Counted from the first letter of the stretch, positions 35,686 to 48,000 are shown. The stretch: 64,000 bases of DNA from Typhlomys cinereus (GCA_023101885.1 JALPQD010000207.1:935844-999843), one strand, 5' to 3'. The notes: generated by a model from the letters alone, not told the origin. Made by a program: numbers and translations.

Positions 35686-36179
35686 CTAGGAGGACACAAT
35701 ATACAGCATTATTGCTTATCAGTTACCTGGGGCTGTTCATGTGATGTGCATAAAAGAGTGTGGACTTGGTGTCAATGGTTAAAACTGATGGGTGCAGTTG
35801 ATATAGCATGGTTAGGTTGTTGCTGACCATGTTTCTTACAGGGAGAAGAAAGGCATCGTTCAGCCTTTGAACTCAGGTGGCCAGTCTGCAAGCAGGTGCC
35901 TAACAAGCTGAGCCATTTTGCTGGTCCTGTGTTATTTGGAAAGTGAGGTAACTCATTATTGGCTTTTCATGTAATAGAAACTTATGCAATTTGAAACAAT
36001 GCGTGTTATTCAGGAAAACAAGAATTTTATTGTTGATTGATGAACTTCTATCACTTCTTAAGATGATTTTGACCCAGAATCAGTGGCACTGTTCATTATA
36101 GATCTCTCAGTGTATTTCAACTTCTACTAATTCACATATGTAAAATTTATAATTATCATTATATATATAGGTTTTTCTC

Positions 36180-36480
36180 CTTGAAATGCATTTAACATCA
36201 CTTATGATCATAAATCTATTGAAAGCTGGCGGGATGCCTGAGGTGCTTAACAACAAGCCTGATGACTTCTGTGGGGTCCCCGGAAGTCCCCTCTCCAGAA
36301 AGGAGTCATGTCAGCAGGCACTGTGCTCTGTAGCTCGTTATATACAGGTAATGGAAACTGTATGTCGATGTTTGTTTGCACATTCCCAAATGTGAGGCAC
36401 TGCAAGTGACCAAAAATGTATGTAAAAAGGGACAAATTTTAATATTTCATCATAGTTCATGCACATTTAAGGATTTAAAT
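36180..36480. repeat. Duplicated intronic segment, also at 40.97-41.22 and 59.58-59.7 kb
   Basis: Shared landmarks include gggatgcctgaggtgctt/gggatggctgaagtactgg, cagcaggc..ctg, and atatttcatcatagt near the end. It probably contains an old tRNA-like SINE fragment. Confidence 0.55.
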
Positions 36481-36920
36481 TAGTAATTGATTAAGTACAT
36501 GTATTTCACACATTTATGGAAGTCACATTTCTGTTTTTTAATAGCGTTAGTTCATGTAGTATCTTTATAAGTTTTGAAAACTTGACACAGTCTTAAAAAC
36601 CAAGCCAAATAATCTGTGACTTTTTGATATAGCCAGTGGCAGAAACACATGTATTCTTTTCTGTAAGTACCAAGAATGGTCATGTGGCCATTGAATTCCA
36701 TCCTCCCATGCAGGCCCACGGTCAGTCCATGGAAGACTGCCTCCAATAAGGTATGCTAGGAACAGAGTGAGGATAGGGTAAAGGTAGGAGGGAATTTTTA
36801 CACATATTTAGTATTGGGTGTTTCTGGGAGGGACCAAATGAATCATGGTAGATGAGTGTTTCTCCCCCTTCCTCACTGCTCTCCCCAGGGGTCGGGTCAA
36901 ATTTTCTGTGGGCTTTTTTA

Positions 36921-37202
36921 TTATTATTATTATTTATTCAAGTGTATGTGCGCACGCGCATGTGTGTCTGTGTGTGCGTCTGTGTGTGTCTGTGTATGTG
37001 TAGAACCATGGACGAATTCGCGAACCTCCATGGACGCCGCCACCTCCTTCTGCCCCGGGATTCACAGGCTCCGCCCTACCAGGACCAGAAGCGCAGGCCG
37101 CCCCCGCTTCCGCCTGGCGTCTATACGTGGGATCTGGGATCCGAACTCAGGACCTTCTGCCTGCAAGGCAGAGGCTTAACCCCTGAGCCACCTCTCCAGC
37201 CC
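36921..37202 (-). mobile_element. Young tRNA-derived SINE
   Basis: Same subfamily as 646-927, nearly identical in the body (gattcacaggctccgcccta, ctacgt-type stretch) with head gagccacctctccagccc. I could not see a clear target duplication; the tail side is an (ATT)n tract. Confidence 0.82.
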
Positions 37203-38155
37203 AAGAAGAGAGGCAATTTTTGCTATGCCTTGTCACCTTCCTTTGGGGAACTCAGTTCTTCCCTCTCTGTTCAGCCCTTTTGCTTATCTCAGCTGTCGTA
37301 AAATAGCCCTTTGTCTCTGTCCCCAAATGAAAGTACCAAACCTGATGAGCGAAACCCCGGAAATGCATGTGTTTTGGGGCACAGTGGCAATAAGAAGTGT
37401 GCTGTTCTAGGTTCTCCCCATTGGTTTCTGTGTGTCGATAAGTTTTTTTTTGGGGGGGGGAAATCATGGGTCAGGGGAGAAGGGACACAAAGGGAGACAC
37501 AATAGGATGAATGCACAGACATGAAGAACATTCAGGACTGGGCCTGGGGAGTGGCAGATCACAGGGTTAGGCTACATTCTGACATCACTGTGACCTTCAT
37601 CCTAGCATCAGTGTAACCCACTCTCGGGATCAGGAATAAGCTCTCAGGTGGAATGTAAATCCCAACTCCTACAGGCTGCCCAGAACCCGGTTTCAGAAGG
37701 AAGCGGGAGAAAGAAGGCTCTAGGCTGGGCCGTGGTCAGGACAAGAGTATTGGGATGGTGCCGAGTTCCATGCGTTCATGCATTTCTGTAGGACATACTG
37801 TTGTAAGTAGATGTCCCTGATTTTAGACAACAGATGCAATGCCTAACCTCTACAGAGATGCCCAATAAAAGGCCCATCAAACTCAGCTGCATAGTGGAAG
37901 AATGTAGGAGAGGCAGACACGCTTTCTGATGAGTGAAGGCCTTGAATCTACTGAAGAGGCTCTGGAAAGACACTTGAGGAAAAATACTCTTTAGATTAGG
38001 AATTCATGACCCAAGAAAAGATAACATTAAAGTGTCCCCACAGTGAAGAGTGGAGCAGTGACAGGGCTTAGGGCACAGACAGGGACCTCAAGCAGCCTGA
38101 CAGGGTGAAGTGGTGACGATGGGTAGAAAAATGAGATTCAGCAGCATGTATGAAG

Positions 38156-38885
38156 CCATGACCACCCAGGTCCCAGGGGAGACCTGCGCAAATGTCCATG
38201 TCCTTTAATCCCGAATGCATGGCAGCTTTTAGAGGGAACTCCCAAACCCAGCCCTGCACATTGCAAGCTGTTAAGCCAGAATGCCTTGAAAGGGCCTAAA
38301 GCAGGGCCTAAAATTCCAGACACTCTGCCAGACCAGCTCAGAGGCTCTGAGACTGTGGTCAGGTCTAGGTCTTCCTTGCCCATGCACCCTCAAAATGAGG
38401 TCCAAGTTGTAGGTTCTGCCCTTTGTCCTTGTCTCATAGTGATCTTTCCCACTCCCTCAGCCTCCCGAGCACATGTGTGACAGTTACTCACCAAACACTT
38501 CAGAACTTGACAAATACTGTGTCTCCCAGTCGCTCACCTCGACCACATCTAGATCAGAGGCTGGAGAGAGAGAGGGTCATCTTTTCCTGCCTAGCCGGGT
38601 GAAGCCACCCTGACTCACACATCAACCTCAGCTGCTGCTTCATATGACACTGAATCTGGTATAATGAATCTGACTCAACAGTCGCTGTGTCGTCCACCTT
38701 TAGAGCAGCAACACAGGGAAGAGAGTCCCGAGGGACCCGAGGGAGAGGGTCTGCTTCTTTAGCGATGGCCCGGCATCGTGAGACATTTGCCTCCAGGTTC
38801 AGCCAGCCCCTCGAGAGAGCTTCACACAAGATGAGCCCTGGATCACAGGCCAGCAACCCCAAGGGAACACTACGTCACCAGCACA
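38156..38885. repeat. Near-identical duplicated segment, copy 1 (with 46605-47303)
   Basis: About 730 bp that differs from 46605-47303 by only a few percent, plus a 30-bp deletion in the right copy. It covers exon B and its flanks. Outside it the two units are much more diverged. Confidence 0.85.
38492..38548 (-). CDS. Cassette exon B, unit 3
   Basis: A 57-nt exon with acceptor cctctgatctag and donor GTGAGTAAC. It reads VVEVSDWETQYLSSSEVF plus one base. The VSDWE motif and the serine run are shared with the copy at 30233. Confidence 0.65.
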
Positions 38886-39152
38886 TTCCTGCTGACTCCC
38901 AGTGGCTCCTACCTTCATGTCTATAGGTGAAGCTAGATGGTCAGACCTTTCTTGTTTTCTGGGTTATATCACTCAGTGAGAACCAAATGACTTCCATGAG
39001 TATTTTCAAATTCTGTGCTCTGATTTCCCCTGATGGGTTGGAGAAACTAACACTTTCATATATTGATGAACATAATAACCTCTGCCTATGGTATACAGTA
39101 TAGTCTACAGCTCTGATCATCATTCACTCTCATTATTGAATTTCCACAGTAC

Positions 39153-39266
39153 CTTCAGTTGTTTTTAATGGTGCTACTTGCTCCTGAGGTGGGTAAATGG
39201 GAGTTTTCACAATGTCCTTATGGCTTGTGCTTTGATTGCACTGGAAATTCTTAAAGATTGATGTAA
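39153..39266 (-). CDS. Cassette exon E, unit 3
   Basis: A 114-nt exon with acceptor gcattctcag and donor GTACTG. It reads TSIFKNFQCNQSTSHKDIVK and then TPIYPPQEQVAPLKTTE plus one base. Confidence 0.64.
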
Positions 39267-39545
39267 CTGAGAATGCATTTGCATTTGTAAGAGAGAAAGA
39301 AAGAGTTATGTTAACTTCCTAGAAATACACACAAAGATGAAAACCGATAATTGCTGTGAATTTAAAACATGCAATATCATTACATGCTTTCTAGTACAGT
39401 CATCTAATTCACATTGAAGCCTGAGGAAGATCTTGGAATCAGTTTAAACTTAATGCTCACATTACATGAACTGTGTAGCTTAGGTATAAAGTTATAGTCA
39501 TGAGACAATGTAGAAAGAAGAGCAGTGTGACTCCAGAATACATAC

Positions 39546-39570
39546 ACCATCTTATATTCCTTGACTGAAT
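39546..39570 (-). CDS. Cassette exon D (25 nt), unit 3
   Basis: Acceptor ctaattgcag, donor GTATGT. Reads IQSRNIRW plus one base. Only 279 bp separate it from exon E (over 1 kb in units 4 and 5), so the intervening intron was shortened by deletion. Confidence 0.62.
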
Positions 39571-39904
39571 CTGCAATTAGAAAAAAGAAAACACTCTGAG
39601 GTCCAGATCATGGTGAATTCTGTTTGCATTAGTTTTTATTTCACCTGCTGAACCCAAATGGGCAAGAGGGTCAAGTCAAAGACTATATGTTGACATATAT
39701 ATTTATATACATATTCATTATGTGTATGTAGATGAGTTTTCATGAATATGTATTAATATGTATTTTATTAAGAGTGATTCAAAGGATCATGTAGTCATAT
39801 CGACAACATGAAAGCAAATGGCAACACATGTGATATTCGATAAAACTAAAGGCAATAGGAAAAGAAATTTTTCCATCTTAGCATAAGCAAAGCAGGGCAT
39901 TCAC

Positions 39905-39966
39905 CTTTCCATCTGTCTGTTCATGTTCCTGTTGTTTATGAGTCTGCTCCTTGCTCTGAGGTAACC
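39905..39966 (-). CDS. Cassette exon C, unit 3
   Basis: A 62-nt exon with acceptor ccccctag and donor GTGAATG. It reads LPQSKEQTHKQQEHEQTDGK. Compared with the 52148 copy, the LPQSKE start is kept while the second half has many amino-acid changes and no stop. Confidence 0.65.
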
Positions 39967-40328
39967 CTAGGGGGACACACACAAGCCGTCAACCCACAGT
40001 GCTGCTCATCGATTACCCAGAGCCCTTTGCTTGACATGCACCAAGGAACATGGACTTAATCTGAAAGGTTAGACCTGGTGGGTGCAGCTGTAGAGCATGG
40101 CTGGGCTGCTGCTCACCATCTCCTTAAAGGGAAAGGAAGGCAGAGAGATGACCCGAGGGAAACTGAGGAACCTCATTATTGGCTTTCTATGTGATGGAGG
40201 CTGAAGCAATATTAAACCATGCTTGTTGTTTGATTGGCAATAAAATAAATCTTATTTTTAAGTGATGGAGCTCCTTTGCTGAAGATGATTTTGAAGCCAG
40301 GGTTGATGATACTGTCTACTGCATGTCA

Positions 40329-40540
40329 GGTTTGTCCTTTTACTTGAGGACAGAGGTAAAAGGCCTTCGTGAGCAGCTAAGGCTGGCGGGAGAGCTGGAC
40401 AGGGAGGAAAGAGCTGAGTTCCCCGGAGAAGAGCAAGAGAAGGTGTGTCCCTAGGGAGACAAAACTCAGCACAACAATCTACAGCAGAAAGTTGCTCCAA
40501 GCTCTGGAGACAGCAGGGAAGGAGGGGAGAATCACTTACC
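40329..40540 (-). repeat. Left arm of an inverted duplication
   Basis: Reverse complement of 41576-41785: tttgtccttttacttgagga here pairs with the cctcaagtaaaaaggacc word there, and ctctggagacagcagggaag pairs with ccctgctgtctccagag. The arms are about 1.04 kb apart. Confidence 0.82.
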
Positions 40541-40646
40541 TACATGGGTAATTTGGTCGTATGCAGAACTGATATGATACTATCATTGATAATATTGGAT
40601 TTTCCCCCTTGATAATATATACATATTTCTGAAGAAACACATCTAA

Positions 40647-40901
40647 GGGTTGGAGAGATGGTTCAGGGGCTAAAGCCTTTTGTCTTGCAAGTGAAAGGAC
40701 CTGAGTTTGGATCCTAGATCCTATGTAAAAATGCCACGTGGAATAGTTTGCACTTCTGGCCTTAAAAGGCGGAGCCTAGGAAACCCCAGAGCAAAGCAAT
40801 AAGGAGGCAGAGCATTACAGGATAATTCCTGAAGTTATCTTTGGATCTCCACATATACATACACACTCTAGTGCCTGCTTCTCTCCACATCCACACTACA
40901 A

Positions 40902-40949
<48 letters not shown>

Positions 40950-40950
40950 A
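40647..40950 (+). repeat. tRNA-derived SINE between the inverted arms
   Basis: Head gggttggagagatggttcag; body agcctaggaaaccccagagc; (CA)n tail at 40909-40947. Confidence 0.75.
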
Positions 40951-41575
40951 ATCTCAGATACAGTAACTCTATTGAGGACTAGTGGGATGGCTGAAGTACT
41001 GGACACCAGGTTGGTCCTGAGTTGGGTCTCTGGAAGACCCTTCCCCAGAAAGAAATTGTTTCAGCAGGCGCTGCTCTGCCATTTATTATGTACAGATAGT
41101 GAAAGCTATGTGTTGATGTCTGTTTACACAGCTCCCACATGTGAAGCACTGCATATAAATGAAAATGTGTATAAAGGAAGGAAAAATTTCAATATTTCAT
41201 CATAGTCTGTACACATTTATGAAGTATTTTTCAAAACCAATTGTTGACTATTCAGTCAGTTATGAAAACCCAATTTTTAATATTCCTGGTTAATGCAGTA
41301 TCTCTGTGAGTTTCAAAACCCAAAACAATTTATGACTTTTTGATAAGACCAGTGGCAGAGACACATGTATTCTTTTCTGTAGGCACCAAGAATGGTCATG
41401 TGACCGTGGGCTTCTGTCTCCCACGCAGGATCAGGTGTCAGTCCCATGAGACCCTTCCTTCAATAAGCTATGGCCAGGGGCGGAGTGCGGACAGGGTAAA
41501 AGCAGGGGGAACTTTGGCATGGACTTATGTCACAACATTAGAGGTTTCCTGGAGGGATGGAGTTACCCACGGTTG

Positions 41576-41785
41576 GTGAGTGATTCCACCCTCCCTGCTG
41601 TCTCCAGAGCTTGGGGCAACTTTCTGCTATAAATTGTTGTGCTGAGTCTTGTCTCCCCAGGGACACACTTTCTCTTACCTTTCTCTGGGGAGTTCAGCTC
41701 TTTCCTCTCTGTCCGGCTCTCCTGCCAGCATCGGCTGCTCACAGAGGTCTTTTACTTCTGTCCTCAAGTAAAAAGGACCATACCT
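41576..41785 (+). repeat. Right arm of the inverted duplication
   Basis: Partner of 40329-40540. This orientation matches the equivalent segments in other units (37.2 and 60.3 kb), so the left arm is the inverted one. Confidence 0.8.
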
Positions 41786-41867
41786 GGCAAGCAAAAAACT
41801 CTCAACGGTGTGTTTCTGGGCAGGTTGTTCATTAGTATTTCTACTACATTTTTAATTAGTTTATTTA

Positions 41868-41917
<50 letters not shown>

Positions 41918-42450
41918 ACAGGGCACTGTGTGTCCCTGTGGAGGACCAAGGGTAACTTCAGGGATTATCCTGGATTGCTTCTACCTCTTTCTTGCTTCAG
42001 CCTGGGATTTCCCAGGCTTTGTCCACCAGGACCTAAGTGTGAGCCACCGCCGTTTCCACCTGGCATTTTACATTAGACCAGGAATCCAAACTCAGGACCT
42101 TTTGCTTGCAAAAGTATCATCTCTCCAGCCCTTTTTAAAATTTTTGCATGTGTGTATTTGTGTGTGTGTGTGTGTGTATCAGAGGGCACTATGTGTGCCT
42201 GTGGAGGCCCAAGCATGACTCTGGGAATCACCCTCGCTGCACTACTTCCTCTTTGCTTTTGCTCTGGAGTTTCCCAAGCTTTGCCTTCTAGGACCAGAAG
42301 TACAGACTATTACCATTTCTGCCTGGTGTTTGTTTTGTTTGTTTGTTTGTTTGTTTCGTTTTGTTTTTTAACATAGGATCTGGGATTTGAACTCAAAACT
42401 TTTGGGTTGCAAGTCAGAGGCTTAACTCTTGAGCCATCTCTCTAGCCCTG
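41868..42450 (-). repeat. Two tRNA-derived SINEs in series
   Basis: First element 41868-42131 with a (GT)n tail; second element 42150-42449 with a (GT)n tail and an internal TTTG repeat near 42330-42360. Both end in catctct(c/c)tagcc-type heads. Confidence 0.72.
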
Positions 42451-42949
42451 TTACATTTTTTTAAAGGGATAAATGGAGGCTAAATATTATGTGTCAAGTG
42501 ACAAGGCCACAAAGGGAGAACTAACAGGTGAATACATAACCACATAGAACTCTGGGACGGAGACTAGGGAATTGCATGTCACAGGCTTAGGTCACATCCT
42601 GACATTGATGTGACCCACTGTACAGCATCAGAATAAGCTCTAAGGGTGAAGGGCTTTCTGGAGCCTCCATGGACTTCACAGAATACAACTTTATCATGGA
42701 GACAGAAAGCAGGACGAAGAGGCTGTGTAAGACTCGGGGAAGACAGAAGGTGTGAATTACTCGTGCATCACGCATCTCAATGGGAAACTGCCGAGAAGCA
42801 GAAGCACAATCCTTAGGCCGACCATGATTGTATCCAAGAAAACAAGGGTACCACAGTTCCCCATGTATATCTGCTGACACCTTGCCTATGCCCAATGACT
42901 CCCAAACAAGGTGTAACCCAACTGCACCTAGGATTCACTCCCACTAGAT

Positions 42950-43045
42950 CTGACCAGGAATGCTGTTTCTAATTTCATCCTCATCCTTGTGACCTTTGAC
43001 ATTCTCCTGCTTACTCATAAGAATCTTCAGATCTGGCTCCTCCGT
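42950..43045 (-). pseudogene. Degenerate cassette exon A, unit 4 (donor lost)
   Basis: Aligns with exon A (21025): on the minus strand the sequence runs ..GATGAGGATGAAATTAG and then aaacagcattcctgg, where the intact copy has GCAG followed by gtaggtaacagcattcctgg. The GTAGGT donor is gone, so this copy is probably skipped. Confidence 0.6.
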
Positions 43046-43079
43046 AATCCGTACCTAAGAGTCAGTCAGTGGCTCATAC

Positions 43080-43211
43080 CTTCTTGCCTAGAGGCATCAG
43101 TAGTTGTTTGTGATGTTGATTCTTGTTCCTGAGATGGAGTGATAGAAGTTTTCCTAATATCCTTTTGGGTACTGGTGGAATCAGACAGACAGTTCCCCAA
43201 GATCGATGCAA
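43080..43211 (-). CDS. Cassette exon E, unit 4 (longest copy)
   Basis: A 132-nt exon with donor GTATGAG. It reads ASILGNCLSDSTSTQKDIRK and then TSITPSQEQESTSQTTTDAS, ending RQE plus one base. It carries six codons more at the 3' end than the other E copies (TDASRQ-type extension), in frame. Confidence 0.62.
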
Positions 43212-43951
43212 CTGAGAATGCATTTTCATTTGCAACAGAGAGAATTATGTTAGCTTCATGGAAACACACACACACACACACAGAGTGGGGGAAACTGATA
43301 GTCATTGTGAATGTACTGTGATAGTCAAATCATCTCGTTTAGAATTGGACTTGAGGAGATCATAGAGTTAGTTTAAACTTAATACCCATATTACATAAAC
43401 TGTGTAGCTTGGGTCTCAAGTTTTGTGCATGGGATAATACAGAAAGAGGAGCAATGTGAACAGTGAGTGTGCTGCCAGGCCAGCAACTACCTCCCTTTTA
43501 GAACCAGTTCTTACTAATAGGAGCTATAGGTACAAAACCCCTGCTCCGACACAGGTCTGCTGTATTTTCCTAGGTCGTGTCTCTGCTCTTCAAAATCTGT
43601 AATCTGAGCAGAAGCATATGGACTTTTCTAGCATTCATTTTTGTAAACATCTGCAGGTCGATCAAGAGAGTTAGCTTAGGTGTTGACCACTGCTGGGTTT
43701 TGGATCTCTGTTTATGTATATTTTAGGTGTGTGCTGGGAGCTGGGACCTTTCCAAAGGGACTAGTGATCCCTTGATGCATTGATAAGTGGAGTCTGGAGT
43801 GAGAGAATCAACTTAGACCACATGTTTGGGCACACAACTTTGCTCTTAACACTCATAGCTTATGCTTGTGTCTTGTCTATTGATCTGTGAATGGGTATAC
43901 AAAGTAAGTAATCCAACATGCATAACTATGATATGCTTTAAACTCATTTAT

Positions 43952-44154
43952 GGGACAGAGAGATGGCTCAGGAGTTAAACCTCTGCCTCATAAGCAGAAG
44001 GACTTGAATTCAGATCCTGGATCCCATGTGGAAATGGTGGCAACCTGCACTTCCAGTCTTGGAAGACAAACCCTAGAACAGTGCAAGTAGATGGTAGAAC
44101 AAGCCAGGATGATTCCCGAAGTAATACTTGGGCTTCCATGGGAATACACAGTGC

Positions 44155-44193
<39 letters not shown>

Positions 44194-44275
44194 GGCGTAC
44201 ACAGTGCCCTCTGACACCCCCACACAGGCACACACACACACACCTTTATACACACATACTTGAAAAAAAAAAGAC
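43952..44275 (+). repeat. tRNA-derived SINE with two CA tracts
   Basis: Head gggacagagagatggctcag; body with cttccagtcttggaagacaa; (CA)n at 44160-44188 and again after 44220; A-rich tail. Confidence 0.72.
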
Positions 44276-44335
44276 CAGTGTACGTACAATTCTTATCTAA
44301 AATGCACCCCCAGAAAGTGACTCCAGAATACATAC

Positions 44336-44360
44336 CCCATCTTCTCTTCCTGGATTGAAC
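44336..44360 (-). CDS. Cassette exon D (25 nt), unit 4
   Basis: Acceptor tgtgactgcag, donor GTATGT. Reads VQSRKRRW plus one base; the basic cluster RKRR could serve in nuclear import (inference). Confidence 0.62.
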
Positions 44361-44905
44361 CTGCAGTCACAGAAAAGAAAACGCTCTGAGGCCAGATCGT
44401 GCTGAGTTCTGTTTGCACAGTTCTGGGGTTCTGTTGCACAGAACGGGCAACAGTGGTTCAGTCAAAGACACTGTATACATTAATGTGTTGTGTAATACTG
44501 TCACAAAAGTCTTGGTGCTGGATACTTTGTGAAGAAAATACAAATTTGTCATGCTTTTGCTCATTCAAGAGTCAGATCAGTCAACTCTACCTGTTTGGGC
44601 TCCACTCAGTTTCCCTAAGTTACCTCGCAGCATGGCAGTGTCATGACAACTTGCTCCTGATACTGTCCTTGTGACTGTGCTTCACAATATGTATCTAGCT
44701 ACCACCTCAATGCTCCCATACCAGCCACATGGAGCATCGTTTGAGGGACATGCTCACATAATATCAGTGATTAATGTCCCCAGGAGAAGAAACAACAGAA
44801 AATAGATATATAAAATACAAGGTAATCATAATTGGTGTTTGTCAAATTTTGAGGGAAAATTAAGTGTTTCTTTCCACATCGTTTCACTTACTATGGTTGC
44901 TTATT

Positions 44906-44906
<1 letters not shown>

Positions 44907-44943
<37 letters not shown>
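44907..44943. repeat. (GT)n microsatellite
   Basis: Uninterrupted GT run. The equivalent positions in units 2 (35107) and 5 (51420) also carry GT runs of different length. Confidence 0.9.
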
Positions 44944-44944
<1 letters not shown>

Positions 44945-45278
44945 TCATGTACCTGACCTGGCATGGATGTGGAGATCAACGATAGGTGGTTTCCAGGGGT
45001 CAGACTCAGGTCATAAAGTTTTCAAGATCAATGCATTTCTCTCTTGGGCCATCTCACAATCACCGAGATTCCACTACATTTCAGTATAAAGTAATTATAC
45101 ACCTCCCTAACAATGCTGTCATCTGACAGCGCCATTTTGTATACACTCTTAAATCTGCCATGAAATGGTAAAATTCCATTCCTTTATCTTCCTCAGCAAA
45201 AATTCTATAGTACACATAACAGTATAAGAAAGCCAGGAAAGAAACCTTTTCTTCTCAGGAAAACCAAGAGGATGTCAC

Positions 45279-45343
45279 CTTTACTTCTTCTGTCTTTTCA
45301 TGTTCCTCTTCTTTGTCTGTCATCGATTCCTTCTGGGGTAACC
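45279..45343 (-). CDS. Cassette exon C, unit 4
   Basis: A 65-nt exon with acceptor ccccccag and donor GTGACAT. It reads LPQKESMTDKEEEHEKTEEV plus K, one codon longer than the 52148 copy. The frame is preserved. Confidence 0.62.
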
Positions 45344-46604
45344 CTGGGGGGCGGGGGAGGGGACACACATGCTCACAGTGCTGCTTATCAGTTACCCAGA
45401 GCCCTTTGCTTAACATGCACCAAGGAACATGGACTTAATCTGAAAGGTTAGACCTGGTGGGTGCAGTTGTACAGCATGGCTGGGCTGCTGCTCACCATCT
45501 CCTTAAAGGGAAAGAAAGGCAGAGAGATGACCCGAGGGAATCTGAGGAACCTCATTATTGGCTTTCTGTGTGGTGGGAACTTGCACAATTTGAAACACTT
45601 CATTCTATTTGGACAAGCAATAAAAAAACCCTTATTACTACGTGACTGAGTTCCATCACTTCTTCAGATGACTTTGACACCCAGGAGCAATGGCGCTGTT
45701 GCTACATCTCTCCCAAACTCTTCTGAACCACACATGCACAATTGATACTTTCTGAGTTTATAGGATTTTTCTCCTTGATAATACATACATATTTCTAGGG
45801 AACTAGTCGTAATATGTATTCTAAGGAAATACACTGAATGTGCCTCAGCTGGCCACCAGAGTAAAAGCACTCAACCCGATGACCTCAGTTGTGTGTCAGA
45901 GATTTTATGTTCTGTGTTCTCCCCATTAGGCTTCTGTGTATCTGAAAAGTTTTGTGAGGGAGTAATGTCAGGCCAACGTCACAGGCTATGGGAAAAGGAC
46001 ATAAAGAGAAAGAGAAATGGAGAATGTACAAACGTATAGAACACTCCGGTCGAGATCTCTGGAATTTATATCACAGGGTTAGGGCGTGTCCTGACATTAG
46101 TGTGATCCCCTGGGAGGTGTCAAAGCCAGCTCTTATCCAGTCAGCACGGCAGCAGAAAACAGGAGGCAGAGGGTAGACAAGGCTCAGGGTAGGAGGTAGT
46201 TAGGAGAAGGGTATCTGCAGCGTCGAGTTTGACTGGGGCGTGTGCATCTCTGGGGGACACACTATTTAAAGCACTGTCCCCTGATGTTAATGGGACCTGA
46301 TCCAGGGCTTTAAACCTACAGAGATAATTGTTACCAAACCAAAGCCAGACACACACTGAGAGAGTGCAAGAAAGACGGATACAGGGCAAAGACTCTGAAT
46401 CTGCCCAACAGGCTTTGGAGCGTATTTGGGGAGACAAGCTCCTTAGATTATGACTTCATGTCCCAAGAAAAGATTAGATAGGACAGAACTGGTGGACAGG
46501 GGAGCACGGAACAGCGACAGAAAGCTCAGGGGACAGAGAACGACCTCAGGCAGCCTGACAGGTTGATGTGGTAGAAAAATGAGATTTGGCAACATGAATG
46601 AAGC

Positions 46605-47303
46605 CATGGCCACCCAGGTCCCAGGGGAGACCTGCGCAAGTGTCCATGTCCTTTAATCCTGAACGCATGGCAGCTTTTAGAGGGAACTCCCAAACCCAAC
46701 CCTGCACATTGTAAGCTGTTAAGCCAGAATGCCTTGAAAGGGCCTAAAGCAGGGCCTAAAATTCCAGACACTCTGCCAGACCAGCTCAGAGGCTCTGAGA
46801 CTGTGGTCAGGTCTAGGTCTTCCTTGCCCATGCACCCTCAAAATGAGATCCAAGTTGTAGGTTCTGCCCTTTGTCCTTGTCTCATAGTGACCTTTCCCGC
46901 TCCCTCAGCCTCCCGAGCACAAGCTTGACAGACACTGTATCTTCCAGTCGCTCACCTCGATCACATCTAGATCAGAGGCTGGAGAGAGAGAGGGTCATCT
47001 TTTCCTGCCTAGCCGGGTGAAGCCTCCCTGACTCACACATCAACCTCAGCTGCTGCTTCATATGACACTGAATCTGGTATAATGAATCCGACTCAACAGT
47101 CGCTGTGTCGTCCACCTTTAGAGCAGCAACACAGGGAAGAGAGTCCCGAGGGACCCGAGGGAGAGGGTCTGCTTCTTTAGCGATGGCTCCGCATCGTGAG
47201 ACATTTGCCTCCAGGTTCAGCCAGCCCCTCGAGAGAGCTTCACACAAGATGAGCCCTGGATCACAGGCCAGCAACCCCAAGGGAACACTACGTTATCAGC
47301 ACA
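46605..47303. repeat. Near-identical duplicated segment, copy 2 (with 38156-38885)
   Basis: Offset from copy 1 is 8448 bp on the left and 8418 bp on the right of exon B, the difference being a 30-bp deletion at about 46920. Confidence 0.85.
46921..46966 (-). pseudogene. Broken cassette exon B, unit 5 (donor deleted)
   Basis: Acceptor cctctgatctag is intact and the text VIEVSDWKIQCLSS is open. The 30-bp deletion removes the end of the exon and the GTGAGTAAC donor present at 38492. Splicing would have to skip this exon; E (48001) joins C (45279) in phase when it does. Confidence 0.7.
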
Positions 47304-47461
47304 AGTGACTGATCCCAGCCAAAAGCTTGGAGGTCTAGCACAGGCTGGAGTGGCCTGGGGAAGATCATCTTTAGTGCGTGAGCCAAAAGCAAAGCCACTG
47401 AAGACAGACGGCACTGCTGACCATAGTGCCACGGAAAAGAAAGCACCACAGCCTGCCTGCC

Positions 47462-47463
<2 letters not shown>

Positions 47464-47519
<56 letters not shown>

Positions 47520-47532
47520 TGTCTGTCTGTCC
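47464..47532. repeat. (GT)n(CTGT)n microsatellite
   Basis: GT run at 47465-47518 followed by CTGT units. Confidence 0.92.
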
Positions 47533-47624
47533 TCGCTGGCACATTGCCCATCCCTGCTGACTCTCTAACAGAGTGTAACCTGACTGTACCTGGGATTCGC
47601 TCTCATTGGGTCTGACCAGGAGTG

Positions 47625-47700
47625 CTGTTTCCCAACTTGGATTTCATCATCCTTGTGACCTTTGACGCTCTCCTGCTCACTCGTGAGATTTCAGAGTCAA
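47625..47700 (-). pseudogene. Degenerate cassette exon A, unit 5 (donor lost)
   Basis: Homologous to 42950-43045: ..GATGATGAAATCCAAGTTG then ggaaacagcactcctgg. The donor is absent (GGGAAAC in place of GTAGGTAAC). Confidence 0.6.
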
Positions 47701-48000
47701 TTCCTCTATATCCCGCATATGAGAGTCATTGCAATGCTCACACACAGCTTCCTGCAGTCAGGTGATGTACGACTCAGATGTCATCAGCCTTGCTTGTTCT
47801 CTGGGGCATACCTCTCATTGAGCAGTGAGTGATTTCCATGTGCATTTTCATGTTCTGATCTGATTTCTGCTGCTGGGCTTTATAAACTAAGACTTTTCAT
47901 ACATTCATGAACACAATAACCTCCATCTAGTCATTCATATGACAGTATATTCTATGACTCCTGATCATAATTTGCCCTCATTATTGAATTTGCACAGTAC

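Noticed and set aside
40258..41835. Similar ORFs MEQLSAVDCC (minus) and MGQLSAINCC (plus)
   Set aside because: They are the two arms of the inverted duplication; amino-acid similarity follows from the DNA, with no sign of coding selection beyond it.
38138..47280. Paired ORFs MGKEDLDL... and MGLLACDP... (minus) at 38.1-38.9 and 46.5-47.3 kb
   Set aside because: Their similarity comes from the recent segment duplication. They overlap intron flanks of exon B in other frames and lack start context or domains.
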